Positions 33,335-42,350 of a stretch of 64,000 nt of DNA are shown here, one piece after another. A model generated the notes under the pieces. It was not told where the DNA came from. It saw only the letters and a program-made list of their open reading frames with translations, and searched no databases. Origin of the DNA: Cryobacterium sp. PH31-O1 (GTDB taxonomy: Bacteria; Actinomycetota; Actinomycetes; Actinomycetales; Microbacteriaceae); contig NZ_JASITB010000004.1 in assembly GCF_030063455.1 (NCBI RefSeq), forward strand, positions 1-64,000. Reading direction: 5' to 3'. The translations under genes were made by a program, and so were the position numbers. The first letter of the stretch is position 1, and every line of letters starts with the position of its first letter.

Positions 33335-36076
33335 CTAGTAGTCGTTTCTCGTTCGGGGTGCCGCGTTGTACGGCTGTTCTTCGATAAAGGTGGCGCCGAG
33401 AATTTCGCGCACGACGGCCTCGCCGTAACGTTGCTTCTCGGCGAAAGACGGCGCGCGGGACGAGTCTTTCGTCGTACCCCGCTGGCCGGATGCGTTCGGA
33501 TGCTGGCGTTGCACGGAGTCTCGCTGGCCCGCGTTCGGCCGGCTGGCATTCTGCTGGGTGGCATTCGGCTGGCTGGAGTCGCTCCGGGCGGAGTTCGGTC
33601 CCTGTGCTCCCTGCTGCTGCCGACGCTGCTCGGGGCTCGCCTGCGGAGCGGATGCCTCGGCGTGCGCCTCATAGCTCGACACGCGTTCGTCGGCGGGTGC
33701 GTCCATCTCGGGGGGAATGTCGTCGTCGAACGGGGGTGGTATGTCGTCGAAGGGCGGTTCGTCGCCGCGAGATTGTGATGCGAACGCAGTCGCTGGCCAC
33801 GGTTCGTCGGCTGACCCGCCGCCGGGGGCCTCCTCGGTTTGAATGGACTGCGCTCGAACGGGCGATTGAGAAGCGGGGGTCGCGTGGGCGTTCGCTGGCG
33901 GCACCCCGGGAGATGCGGTATCCGCTGTGTCGTCGTCGATAACGGGCACTGCCGGACCGTCGGGCGAGCCGGGAATGGCCACGGTGGCCCACCCGCTGGT
34001 GGACGCTGCGACGGGCGAAGCTCCCTCTGTGGGCTGCGATGCGACGTCGCGCGCAGCGGCAGGAGGGGGCTGCGTAGCAGCGGCAGGAGGGGAGGTCGGA
34101 GCAGAGGCTGGATTGGGCGGCGTGGCACCGGCTGTGCCAGCGGCGGCGGACGTGGTTCTGGCGGGCACTGATGCAACGGGACTGCTCGCCGTCAGCGGCG
34201 CGGGCTCAGGCGAGTCCGCTCGCGCCGCAAGCTGCTCAGCTGACGGGAGATCGTTGGCGGCGGGCACCACAGCGGGTGCTGCAGCCTCGCTCGTTTCTGC
34301 TGCGGGTGCCGCTGGCGCAGGCTCCGCAGCGACGGTCGACGAGGCGCCGGACGCCACGCTGGGCGAGGAGACCTCACGGCTGGCTTCGACCCGAGCGATG
34401 AACTTGACCCGCAGTCCGAGCACGGCGACGATGGCGGTGCGCAGAAAATCGCTGGTTCCCATGCCGGGAACTTTCTGCTGTTTGAAGCTGTCGACATCGG
34501 CCTGGCTGGGGAACGACAGTGCGAGCACGTCGCCGTTGAGACCGAGCACGTGCGCGGTGTAGACGACGAGCCACGCGGTGGTCTTCTCGTTCTTGACGGC
34601 TTCGAGGATCTCGGGCCAGGCGTCTTTGAGCTGCTGCAGGGTGACGGGAGCGCCGGGAAAGATGGTGGGGCGGGCGGGCGGGCCCGCCGGGGACGGTTGG
34701 GTTGCTGCGGCGGCCCGCGTTCCCGGGATGGCGGTCTTGGCAGGCGGAGTGGAGGCGGAACCGGCAGACGGAGCGGCGCCCGCAGCTGATGGCTGGCCCG
34801 CTTGCACAGCCGGCGTTCCCGGGATGGCGGTCTCGACAGGCTCGACCAGCGGATTGGACGCAGAGCTCGCAGCGGACGCGGCCGACGCAGCCGGCACCCC
34901 GTCGACGCCAATGCGGCGCTCAAGGCGCTCAACCCGGGCGAGGGCGCCGCGGGTCGTGTCGTCGGTTGCGGGAATCAGGGCGCGCGCAACCATGAGCTCG
35001 AGGTGCAGACGCGGCGACGTGGCCCCGCTCATCTCGGTGAGCGCGGCGTTCAAAATGTCAGCGGTACGCGAGAGCTCGGCCGGCCCGAAAGCGGCGGCCT
35101 GCACGTTCATACGCTCGAGCTCGTCTTGCGGCACACCGCGCAGCACGGACGCAGCACCCGCCACGCTCGTGGCCGCGACAATAATGAGGTCGCGCAGTCG
35201 CTCAAGCAGGTCTTCGACGAATCGGCGCGGATCTTGCCCGGTCTGAATGACCCGGTCGACCGCGTCGAACGCAGCGGCGGAATCGCGGGCGCCGATGGCG
35301 TCGACGGCTTCGTCAAGCAGTGACGCACTGGTGTAACCGAGCAGTGCCACGGCACGCTCATACTCGATGGTCTGCCCATCCGAACCGGCCATGAGCTGGT
35401 CGAGCAGGGACAGCGTGTCGCGCGGTGAGCCGCCGCCGGCACGCACCACGAGCGGAAGCACGCCGGGCGCGACGACCATCTTCTCGGTCTCGCACATCTG
35501 CTGCACATATTCGAGCATCGGCCCAGGCGGCACCAACCGAAACGGATAGTGATGGGTGCGCGAGCGGATGGTGCCGATCACCTTTTCGGGTTCGGTGGTC
35601 GCGAAGATGAACTTCACGTGTTCCGGTGGCTCTTCAACGATCTTCAGCAGCGCGTTGAAGCCCTGCGGGGTGACCATGTGCGCCTCGTCGAGGATGAAGA
35701 TTTTGTAGCGGTCGCGTGCTGGCGCAAAGATGGCACGCTCGCGAATGTCGCGGGCGTCGTCGACACCGTTGTGGCTGGCCGCATCGATCTCGACGACGTC
35801 GAGCGAGCCGCCGCCGTCACGAGCCAGCTCTACACAGCTCGGGCACACACCGCACGGCGTGTCGGTTGGACCCTCGGCACAGTTGAGGCAGCGGGCCAGG
35901 ATGCGCGCGCTCGTGGTCTTGCCACAGCCGCGCGGGCCGCTGAACAGATAAGCGTGATTCACCCGGTTGGTGCGCAGCGCCGTCATCAACGGATCGGTCA
36001 CTTGGGACTGGCCGATCATCTCGGCAAAGGTCTCTGGCCGGTAGCGGCGATACAGGGCGGTAACCACGTTCTCCAT
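33335..36076 (-). CDS. dnaX: DNA polymerase III gamma/tau subunit
   Basis: About 913 residues from ATG 36076; GTG 36067 (VVTALYRRYRPETF) is the more standard N-terminus but has no better spacing. Walker A GPRGCGKTT (about 41-49), zinc cysteines CLNCAEG...CGVCPSC (about 59-78), DEAH box (about 125), TTEPEKVIGTIRSR sensor region, then domain III. The C-terminal 500 residues are mostly Ala/Pro/Ser linker with two near-repeats around ETAIPGTPA and KTAIPGTRA, where the DNA resembles a dispersed palindromic repeat. Clamp-loader ATPase of replication. No frameshift signal for gamma was identified. Confidence 0.95.
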   Translation of the reverse strand: MENVVTALYRRYRPETFAEMIGQSQVTDPLMTALRTNRVNHAYLFSGPRGCGKTTSARILARCLNCAEGPTDTPCGVCPSCVELARDGGGSLDVVEIDAASHNGVDDARDIRERAIFAPARDRYKIFILDEAHMVTPQGFNALLKIVEEPPEHVKFIFATTEPEKVIGTIRSRTHHYPFRLVPPGPMLEYVQQMCETEKMVVAPGVLPLVVRAGGGSPRDTLSLLDQLMAGSDGQTIEYERAVALLGYTSASLLDEAVDAIGARDSAAAFDAVDRVIQTGQDPRRFVEDLLERLRDLIIVAATSVAGAASVLRGVPQDELERMNVQAAAFGPAELSRTADILNAALTEMSGATSPRLHLELMVARALIPATDDTTRGALARVERLERRIGVDGVPAASAASAASSASNPLVEPVETAIPGTPAVQAGQPSAAGAAPSAGSASTPPAKTAIPGTRAAAATQPSPAGPPARPTIFPGAPVTLQQLKDAWPEILEAVKNEKTTAWLVVYTAHVLGLNGDVLALSFPSQADVDSFKQQKVPGMGTSDFLRTAIVAVLGLRVKFIARVEASREVSSPSVASGASSTVAAEPAPAAPAAETSEAAAPAVVPAANDLPSAEQLAARADSPEPAPLTASSPVASVPARTTSAAAGTAGATPPNPASAPTSPPAAATQPPPAAARDVASQPTEGASPVAASTSGWATVAIPGSPDGPAVPVIDDDTADTASPGVPPANAHATPASQSPVRAQSIQTEEAPGGGSADEPWPATAFASQSRGDEPPFDDIPPPFDDDIPPEMDAPADERVSSYEAHAEASAPQASPEQRRQQQGAQGPNSARSDSSQPNATQQNASRPNAGQRDSVQRQHPNASGQRGTTKDSSRAPSFAEKQRYGEAVVREILGATFIEEQPYNAAPRTRNDY

Positions 36077-36241
36077 GGTACTTGCCCGCACCGACACTCG
36101 CCCGCGCACGCCCCTGAACTGGCCCATCCGCCGGCGAAACCGTCAAGCGGATGCTGCGACCCTCCACGACGGCCACCCTGCGGCGTCCGCGCTGGCAGAT
36201 GGGCAGGCATCCGCTCTGACAGCGAAAGCCGGCGATGCCAG

Positions 36242-36270
36242 GAGGCCGATTCCCAAAAGGAATCGGCCTC
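36242..36270 (-). terminator. Hairpin between the IPT remnant and dnaX
   Basis: GAGGCCGATTCC and GGAATCGGCCTC form a perfect 12-bp stem with loop CAAAA. There is no long T-run on either side, so its efficiency as a terminator is uncertain. The rest of 36077-36357 shows no gene and no recognisable 4.5S RNA. Confidence 0.5.
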
Positions 36271-36357
36271 GCGATTCACGCTCTCCGCAGTAGGGCACGG
36301 ATTAGCAGGTAATGCGTGCGGCCCCAGCGGCGGGGGGTCGACCGGAGCCGCACGTGT

Positions 36358-36887
36358 CTAGGAGAGAAGGTGCAGCGTGCGCCTTCTGCGGATGGTCACG
36401 ACGAGGATGCCGAGCAAGAGCAGCAGAACCCCTAAGCCGCCGGCGAGCAGCCCGGTGAATCCGGTGCCGGCCAGGCCGACCAGACCGAGCAGCACGGGCA
36501 GCGGGTTGTAGGTGAAGTCGACCGCGGTCGAATTACCGCCTGGTGAGAGCACGATCAGGTCGACCGTTCCCGCCGTGTGCGCCGGGCTGACCGCCGTAAT
36601 CTGGCTGTCAGAGTCGATCGTCACCGATCGTGCCGACAGGCCGCCGAAGGTGACGTCCGTGGCATCGGTGAAGCCGCTGCCGGTGATGACGACGCGGGTT
36701 CCGCCGGCCTCCGGGCCGTGATCGGAGCGAGGCTCTCAATCACCGGGTCGGGCACATCGGTGAACTCGAAGGTGGCGGCATCCACTGTGACGGCCATCGT
36801 CGTTCCGGCGCCGGTCATTGACACCTGCACGGCGTCGAGCGTGCTGGTGTCGCTCAGTCTGGTGCCGAGGGTTGTGCTGACCTGGCA
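36358..36887 (-). pseudogene. Frameshifted, 5'-truncated IPT/TIG-domain surface protein
   Basis: Two overlapping minus frames make one protein fragment. The upstream part reads AATFEFTDVPDPVIESLAP, and the downstream part reads GPEAGGTRVVITGSGFTDAT, then VTIDSDSQITAVSPAHTAG, a hydrophobic helix and IRRRRTLHLLS. Joined, they form an IPT/TIG immunoglobulin-like domain with a C-terminal membrane anchor, but the reading frame changes by one base near 36716-36724. A stop at 36888 closes the frame upstream with no start, so the N-terminus is lost. Originally probably a large cell-wall protein. Confidence 0.65.
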
Positions 36888-37179
36888 CTATCCGACCGGC
36901 GGATACGTCGCCACCAATGCTCGGTACTACAACTCAAACTCCGGCATCGCCGGTCTGACGCTGGTCTCCCTCGGCAGTGGCGTCAGTACGACCGGGCCGG
37001 TCACCGGAACCTACACATCAACGTTCACCGGGTCGCTACTCGGCGGTCTGCTCGGGGGCTCCGGCGACGTTGGCGTGGCCACGGCGCACTCAAGCGGCTG
37101 GCGTTCCCTCATCTCGAGTGCGCACGCCACGTTCCCCCTGCTCGTCGGCACCGGAACCTGCACAATCGCGAACGCCTGA
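36883..37179 (+). pseudogene. C-terminal fragment of a putative secreted protein
   Basis: The plus frame from about WHYPTGGYVATNARYYNSNS to the stop at 37179 has the Thr/Ser/Gly/Asn-rich composition of secreted domains (TGPVTGTYTSTFTGS, GTCTIANA). The frame continues leftward only as antisense of the IPT remnant and has no credible start or signal peptide. It seems to be a 5'-truncated gene whose broken end abuts the broken 5' end of the IPT gene. Real expression is doubtful. Confidence 0.4.
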
Positions 37180-37207
37180 CCCCTCGGTACCGAGCTCCTC
37201 GTTCATA

Positions 37208-37278
37208 TCTGCGGAGATCTGGCCGAGCCCAGCCCCGCATCACCCCGAAATTGCCTTCCAAGTGGAAATCTCCGCAGT
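37208..37278. repeat. Palindromic repeat family B, copy 2
   Basis: Arms CTGCGGAGAT and ATCTCCGCAG (perfect 10 bp) with about 49 nt between. Confidence 0.8.
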
Positions 37279-37376
37279 AGTGAACAGGCTCGAGAATAGG
37301 ACAGGCTAAAGCCGTACCAATCTGCGCTAAACCACCGCCGCGTCCGACTTCTTTCGTGCCAACCCGCCCGGTACAG

Positions 37377-37450
37377 AACTGCGGTGATACTCTCCGGATT
37401 CCGCCCAGCAGGGCCAAAACTGGTACAAACTGGCGACTTCTCCGCACTTC
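37377..37450. repeat. Palindromic repeat family B, copy 3 (degenerate)
   Basis: Arms AACTGCGGTGAT and ACTTCTCCGCACTT are clearly related to the other copies but mismatched. It lies upstream of the DUF559-type gene; the 37180-37567 gap holds only copies 2 and 3. Confidence 0.6.
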
Positions 37451-37567
37451 TGAACCGCTAGTGACACACATGGCCGACCCCTCCTCCTCAACCGCCAGAC
37501 CCGGGTGGCTTTGCACATCTTGCCCGTAATTCGACACGCGCATTGTCATTCGTCGAACTATTAAGTC

Positions 37568-38428
37568 ATGGGCCACGACCTCGTCAGTATTTTGTGCCAT
37601 CTGGGGCACGTCGCCACGTCACAACAATTGGCTGGTATCGGGGCCACCCGACGATCCGTGAAATCTGCCGTGGAATCTGGGCAGATCAGACACGTTGCCC
37701 ACGGCATATTTTGCTGCGCACACCTCGATCAGCCGACTCTCTCCGCACTACAAGTCGGCGGGCGAGTCGATTGCCTGACTCGTCTGTCACAGCTTGGCAT
37801 CTGGAGCGGAATCTCGCGGCCAGGTCTTCATCTGCGCTTGCGCCCGCACCACCACCAGCGACGCTCGGCCCCCGGCGCAACGATCCATTGGAGTCGCGCC
37901 GTCCGCGGCTGGGGACCGGTATTCGAGGTGTCACCGCTTGATGCGGTGCTGCAAGCGTTGTCGTGCCTCGACGATGTTGACGCGCTGGCCTGCCTGGAGT
38001 CCGCGCTTTTCATGAAGTTCCTCACCGAGGACGATCTCGACGAGCTCCTCCGGCTAGCGCCTGACCACCTGCGCTCGGTGCTGCGACGTCTCGACCGCGG
38101 GGCGCAGTCCGGATTTGAAACGTTCACCCGGGTGGGGTTCGTGCGCGCGGGCTTTCGGGTCGAGACACAGTTTTATGTGCCCGGTGCCGGCCACGTCGAC
38201 ATGCTTGTGAACGGGTGCGTCGGAGTTGAAACCGACGGAGAAGAATGGCACGGTCCAGAACGATTCCTGCCCGATCGCAGCAAAGATCGCGAGGTTGAAC
38301 GGCAGGGCATCCGAGTCCTCCGCCTGGCCCGGCCACATATCTTCGACACTTGGCACACCACCCTCGAGACCGTGCGTCGCATGGTTAGCGACGCCGAGGA
38401 CGCAGCAGCCCGAAAGCACCGTGCGTAA
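37568..38428 (+). CDS. DUF559/Vsr-like endonuclease-fold protein with AbiEi-type N-terminal region
   Basis: 286 residues. The N-terminal ~60 residues (HVATSQQLAGIGATRRSVKSAVESGQIRHVAHGIF) resemble the winged-helix seen in AbiEi antitoxin-like proteins. The C-terminal domain has VDMLVNGCVGVETDGEEWH, DRSKDREVERQGIRVLRLA: the D...E-x-D/E...K/R pattern of DUF559/very-short-patch-repair-like PD-(D/E)XK nucleases. Such proteins are common in Microbacteriaceae and their role is not known. Four family B palindromes lie within 400 nt on its two sides, one beginning inside its stop codon. It stands alone with no toxin partner. Confidence 0.75.
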   Translation: MGHDLVSILCHLGHVATSQQLAGIGATRRSVKSAVESGQIRHVAHGIFCCAHLDQPTLSALQVGGRVDCLTRLSQLGIWSGISRPGLHLRLRPHHHQRRSAPGATIHWSRAVRGWGPVFEVSPLDAVLQALSCLDDVDALACLESALFMKFLTEDDLDELLRLAPDHLRSVLRRLDRGAQSGFETFTRVGFVRAGFRVETQFYVPGAGHVDMLVNGCVGVETDGEEWHGPERFLPDRSKDREVERQGIRVLRLARPHIFDTWHTTLETVRRMVSDAEDAAARKHRA

Positions 38429-38500
38429 CTGCGGAGAAATCGCTGAAATGGGTTTCAAATCGTTGGTTGTCGCGGGTCAAGCGCGACAATCTCCGCAGTT
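38427..38500. repeat. Palindromic repeat family B, copy 4
   Basis: Arms AACTGCGGAGA and TCTCCGCAGTT (perfect 11 bp), about 52-nt spacer. The left arm overlaps the TAA of the DUF559-type gene. Confidence 0.85.
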
Positions 38501-38602
38501 CTGCACCAAACGAGTCAACGACCCCACGCAGAGTCTTGCCGGACGTAACCGCCGGCCGGCTGACGGAATTCAGGCGGGATGCCCCCCGGTACCGCAAATG
38601 CC

Positions 38603-38687
38603 GTGCATAACTGCGGAGAAACAAAGACAAATCGCCCGGCTCGGGCCAGTTTTTGGGCTCTATGCGAAAATCTTCGCAGTTATGCAC
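38603..38687. repeat. Palindromic repeat family B, copy 5
   Basis: Extended arms GTGCATAACTGCGGAGA and TCTTCGCAGTTATGCAC pair at 16 of 17 positions. It lies just beyond the ackA stop codon. Apart from copies 4 and 5 the gap 38429-38719 shows nothing. Confidence 0.85.
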
Positions 38688-38719
38688 TGCAGGGTTGGAA
38701 GGACTTGCGGCAGAGCCGG

Positions 38720-39970
38720 CTAGCGCACCGTTGAGAGGGTCTGGCGGGCGATCTCCAGCTCCTCGTTCGTTGGAATCACCAGCACGGTGACCGCGGAGTC
38801 GTCGGCGCTAATGACGCGGGCGCCGCGCTCCTCAGCAGCGTTGCGCACGGGGTCGATGCGAATTCCCAGAGCTTCCAACCCGGCGAGGGAACGCTCGCGC
38901 ACGAGCGGCGCGTTCTCGCCAACACCCGCGGTAAAAGAAATCACGTCGACCCGGCCGAGCTGCGCGTAGTAAGCCCCCACGTAGCCCTTGATCCGGTGCA
39001 CGTACACGTCGATCGCGAGCTGCGAGGGCCCGTCGCCGGCCGCCGCCGCCACGATCACATCGCGCATGTCACCGCGTCCGGTAAGGCCGAGCAGCCCGCT
39101 GCCCCGGTTGAGCAGCTTGTCGATCTCGGGAAAATCGAGTCCGGCCCGGCGGTGCAGGTGAAACAGCACGCCAGGGTCGATGTCGCCCGATCGGGTGCCC
39201 ATGACGAGCCCCTCGAGCGGCGTCATGCCCATGCTGGTCTCGACCGAACGCCCGCCCTCGACCGCGCAGGCTGACCCGCCGTTGCCGAGGTGCAGCACGA
39301 TCTGGTTCAACTCCTCGCACGGACGCTGCAGAAAGTTGGCCGCCTCGCGCGCGACGAAGCCGTGGCTGGTGCCGTGAAACCCATAGCGTCGAATGCGAAA
39401 CCGCTCGGCCAGGTCGGCGTTGATGGCGTAGGTGAACGCTTCGGGCGGCAGCGTCTGATGAAAGGCGGTGTCGAAAATAGCCACGTGCGGCACGTCGTCG
39501 AACGCCTCAACGGCCGCCACGATGCCCTGCAGCGCGCCCGGATTGTGCAGCGGCGCGAGCCCCGACAGCTCGTCGATGTCACGCTCGACCTGCGCCGTGA
39601 CCAGGGTTGGCTGGTGAAAGCGTGCCCCGCCGTGCACCACGCGGTGCCCGACAGCTACCGGCACGTGAATGGCCAGCGACGGCCCGTGCGTCGCGAAGGC
39701 CTCGAGCATCACGGCGAATCCGGCCGTGTGGTCGGGAATGGGCAGCTCGCGTTTCCATTTTCGATCAGCGGATGCCGGCACGTGCGTCTCCGCCGCGGCC
39801 TCTGCCGCCGACACTGTCGCCGCCACCCCGGCGATGGAGTGCACCGAATCGCCGGTGACTTCGCCGATGCGCTCGACCAGCCCGCTCGCCAGGGTGGTTT
39901 CGGTGTCCATCTCGATGAGCTGGTATTTGAACGAACTCGAGCCGGAATTGACGACCAATACGGCGGTCAT
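38720..39970 (-). CDS. ackA: Acetate kinase
   Basis: 416 residues. VLVVNSGSSSFKYQLIEM (about 4-21) is the family N-terminal signature; GHRVVHGG (about 106-113), FDTAFHQTLP (about 163), RRYGFHGTSHGFV (about 193-205) and LHLGNGGS follow. Converts acetyl phosphate and ADP to acetate and ATP. The start overlaps the pta stop by 4 nt (ATGA), so it is co-translated with pta and is the last gene of xfp-pta-ackA. Confidence 0.97.
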   Translation of the reverse strand: MTAVLVVNSGSSSFKYQLIEMDTETTLASGLVERIGEVTGDSVHSIAGVAATVSAAEAAAETHVPASADRKWKRELPIPDHTAGFAVMLEAFATHGPSLAIHVPVAVGHRVVHGGARFHQPTLVTAQVERDIDELSGLAPLHNPGALQGIVAAVEAFDDVPHVAIFDTAFHQTLPPEAFTYAINADLAERFRIRRYGFHGTSHGFVAREAANFLQRPCEELNQIVLHLGNGGSACAVEGGRSVETSMGMTPLEGLVMGTRSGDIDPGVLFHLHRRAGLDFPEIDKLLNRGSGLLGLTGRGDMRDVIVAAAAGDGPSQLAIDVYVHRIKGYVGAYYAQLGRVDVISFTAGVGENAPLVRERSLAGLEALGIRIDPVRNAAEERGARVISADDSAVTVLVIPTNEELEIARQTLSTVR

Positions 39971-42186
39971 CGGATGGCTCCGGCCGGAGTGGCGTCGAGG
40001 GCCGGGGCTGCGGCATCCGTCAGCCCTGCGGCCTGGATGGCGGTGATCGCAACGGTGTTTACGATGTCCTGCACCAGGGCGCCGCGCGAGAGGTCGTTGA
40101 TCGCCCTTCGCAGACCCTGCAGCACGGGGCCGATCGCGACGGCGCCGGCGCTGCGCTGCACCGCCTTGTAGGTGTTGTTGCCGGTGTTCAGGTCGGGGAA
40201 GATGAACACCGTGGCGCGGCCGGCCACGCTGGAACCGGGCATCTTGGTGGCGGCGACCGCAGCATCCGCTGCGGCATCGTACTGAATTGGGCCTTCGACC
40301 AGCAGGTCGGGGCGCCGCTCACGCACCAGGGCGGTTGCGGTGCGCACCTTCTCAACGTCGGCGCCCTCGCCGGAATTGCCGGTGGAGTAGGAGAGCATGG
40401 CGATGCGCGGTTCGATGCCGAACTGCACCGCCGTCGCGGCGGCCGAGATGGCGATGTCGGCGAGTTGCTCCGCCGTCGGCACCGGGATGACGGCGCAGTC
40501 GCCGTAGACGAGCACACGATCGGCGAGGGCCATGAGGAACACGCTCGACACCACGCCGACGCCGTCCTGCGTTTTGATGATCTCAAAGCTGGGCCGGATG
40601 GTGTGTGCGGTGGTGTGGGTGGCGCCGGAGACCATGCCGTCGGCGAGTCCCAGCTGCACCATCATGGTGCCGAAGTAGCTCACGTCGGTGACGGTCTCGT
40701 TGGCCTGGTCGAGGGTGATGCCCTTGTGCGAGCGCAGCTGCATGTATTCCTGCGCAAACCTGAGTCGCAGCAGATCGTCGTAGGGGCTCACGACGTGAGC
40801 CCGAGAGATGTCGAGGCCGAGACCGATGGCGCGCGAGCGCACCTCGAACTCCTCACCGAGAATGGTCAGCTCGACCACCTCGCGGGCCAGCAGGGTGGCG
40901 GCGGCCCGCAGCACGCGGTCGTCTTCACCCTCGGGCAGCACGATGTGCTTGCGGTGCTGGCGCGCCCGCTCGAGCAGCGCGTACTCGAACATGAGCGGGG
41001 TGACAACCTCGGCCCGACTGACATCGAGCCGGTCGAGCAGCGCCGCGGCGTCGACGTTCTTCTCGAACAGGGCCAGCGCGGTGTCGTGCTTGCGCTGCGA
41101 GTCGGCGGCGAGTCGCCCGCGGGTGCGGGTGATGCGCATGGTCGTGTCGTAGGAGCCGAGAGACGTTCTGATGATCGGCAGCGACGGCGCGAGGCCCTCC
41201 ATCAGCCGCTGGATCGCGTCGGGCAGTTCGAAACCGCCGTTGAGCACGATGCCCGCGATCGACGGGAACGTCGCGGACGCATTGGCCAGCAGCACGGCCA
41301 GCAGCACGTCTTCCCGGTCACCCGGCACCACGACGACGGCGCCCTCGATCAGCCGCGGCAGCACGTTAACCATCGACATGGCGGCCACGACGACGCCGAG
41401 CGCTTCGCGGGCCAGCAGTGCAGGATCGCCCTTGATCAGGGTGCCCTCGGTCGCCTCCATAATGCTCTGCATGCTCGGGGCTACGAGGTAGGGGTCTTCG
41501 GGAATGGCCCAGATCGGCACGCCGAACGCACCGCCCGAGCGCGCCGGCTGCGCATTGGTCGTGGCTCGCACCGAATCGATTATCTCGGCCAGGGCGAGTT
41601 CGTCGGCCCGGTTGACGATAATCGCCAAAATGGATGCGTGTTCATCGCGCAATTCCGCGAGCGCCACGTCGGTCTGATGGCCGATGTCAACGGCGGAGCG
41701 GGCGTCGCTCTGGCCGAGGCGTTCGCCCTCGCCGGGGCCGACGCGGCCGCCGAGCACGAGCAGCACGGGCGCGCCGAGATTCGCCGCGATGCGGGCGTTG
41801 AAGGCGAGCTCGGTGGGACTGCCGACGTCGGTGTAGTCACTGCCGATAACGACGACCGTGTCGCAGTTGGCCTCGACCGCCTTGTAGCGCGCAACGATGC
41901 GGGCCAGGGCGGCGTCGGGGTCGGTGTTGACGTCGTCGTAGCTGACACCGATGCTCTGCTCGTAGGTCTGTCCGGCTGCGGCGCCCGGACCGGCGTTGGC
42001 CTGCAGGTGGCGCAGCAGAAGGTCGACGACGTAGTCGGGTTCGGTCGCGGTGCGGGCGACGGGGCGGAACACGCCGACCCGTTCCACCAGGTGGGTCAAG
42101 GTGTCAATCACGCCGAGCGCGATCGAGGATTTGCCGGTATTACCTTCGGCACTGGTGATGTAAATACTACGAGCCACGATGTCCAT
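39967..42186 (-). CDS. pta: Phosphate acetyltransferase, long form
   Basis: 739 residues: an N-terminal DRTGG/AAA-like domain (SIYITSAEGNTGKSSIALG P-loop, about 7-25), the middle regulatory domain, and a C-terminal PTA domain with LPEGEDDRVLRAAATLL, GLADGMVSGATHTTAHTIRP, SYSTGNSGEGADVEKV and FIFPDLNTGNNTYKAVQR. This is the E. coli-like long architecture. Interconverts acetyl-CoA and acetyl phosphate. GTG 42177 is an alternative start with a nearby GGA. Its product/substrate acetyl phosphate is shared with the phosphoketolase encoded just upstream (about 165 nt) and the acetate kinase downstream. Confidence 0.97.
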   Translation of the reverse strand: MDIVARSIYITSAEGNTGKSSIALGVIDTLTHLVERVGVFRPVARTATEPDYVVDLLLRHLQANAGPGAAAGQTYEQSIGVSYDDVNTDPDAALARIVARYKAVEANCDTVVVIGSDYTDVGSPTELAFNARIAANLGAPVLLVLGGRVGPGEGERLGQSDARSAVDIGHQTDVALAELRDEHASILAIIVNRADELALAEIIDSVRATTNAQPARSGGAFGVPIWAIPEDPYLVAPSMQSIMEATEGTLIKGDPALLAREALGVVVAAMSMVNVLPRLIEGAVVVVPGDREDVLLAVLLANASATFPSIAGIVLNGGFELPDAIQRLMEGLAPSLPIIRTSLGSYDTTMRITRTRGRLAADSQRKHDTALALFEKNVDAAALLDRLDVSRAEVVTPLMFEYALLERARQHRKHIVLPEGEDDRVLRAAATLLAREVVELTILGEEFEVRSRAIGLGLDISRAHVVSPYDDLLRLRFAQEYMQLRSHKGITLDQANETVTDVSYFGTMMVQLGLADGMVSGATHTTAHTIRPSFEIIKTQDGVGVVSSVFLMALADRVLVYGDCAVIPVPTAEQLADIAISAAATAVQFGIEPRIAMLSYSTGNSGEGADVEKVRTATALVRERRPDLLVEGPIQYDAAADAAVAATKMPGSSVAGRATVFIFPDLNTGNNTYKAVQRSAGAVAIGPVLQGLRRAINDLSRGALVQDIVNTVAITAIQAAGLTDAAAPALDATPAGAIR

Positions 42187-42350
42187 TCAAACGTATTCGG
42201 GTTGGGAGAGTGTCGGGCGGGGATTACCGGTGGGGCACGCGTCCCCGCGTCGGCAGGTCAGGCTGGGGTGGGCGATGGCGGTCGGGGCACGCGCGACCAG
42301 CGGAAAGGGGTGGCCTCCGCAGGCTGCCAGCGTTGAGCGTTGGGGTGGCG

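Noticed and set aside
36077..36357. Possible 4.5S (SRP) RNA upstream of dnaX
   Set aside because: The conserved GGAAGG-AGCAG loop sequence was not found; only a simple hairpin is present.
37568..38428. AbiE-type toxin-antitoxin pair
   Set aside because: Only an AbiEi-like winged helix is visible; no AbiEii nucleotidyltransferase gene lies next to it.
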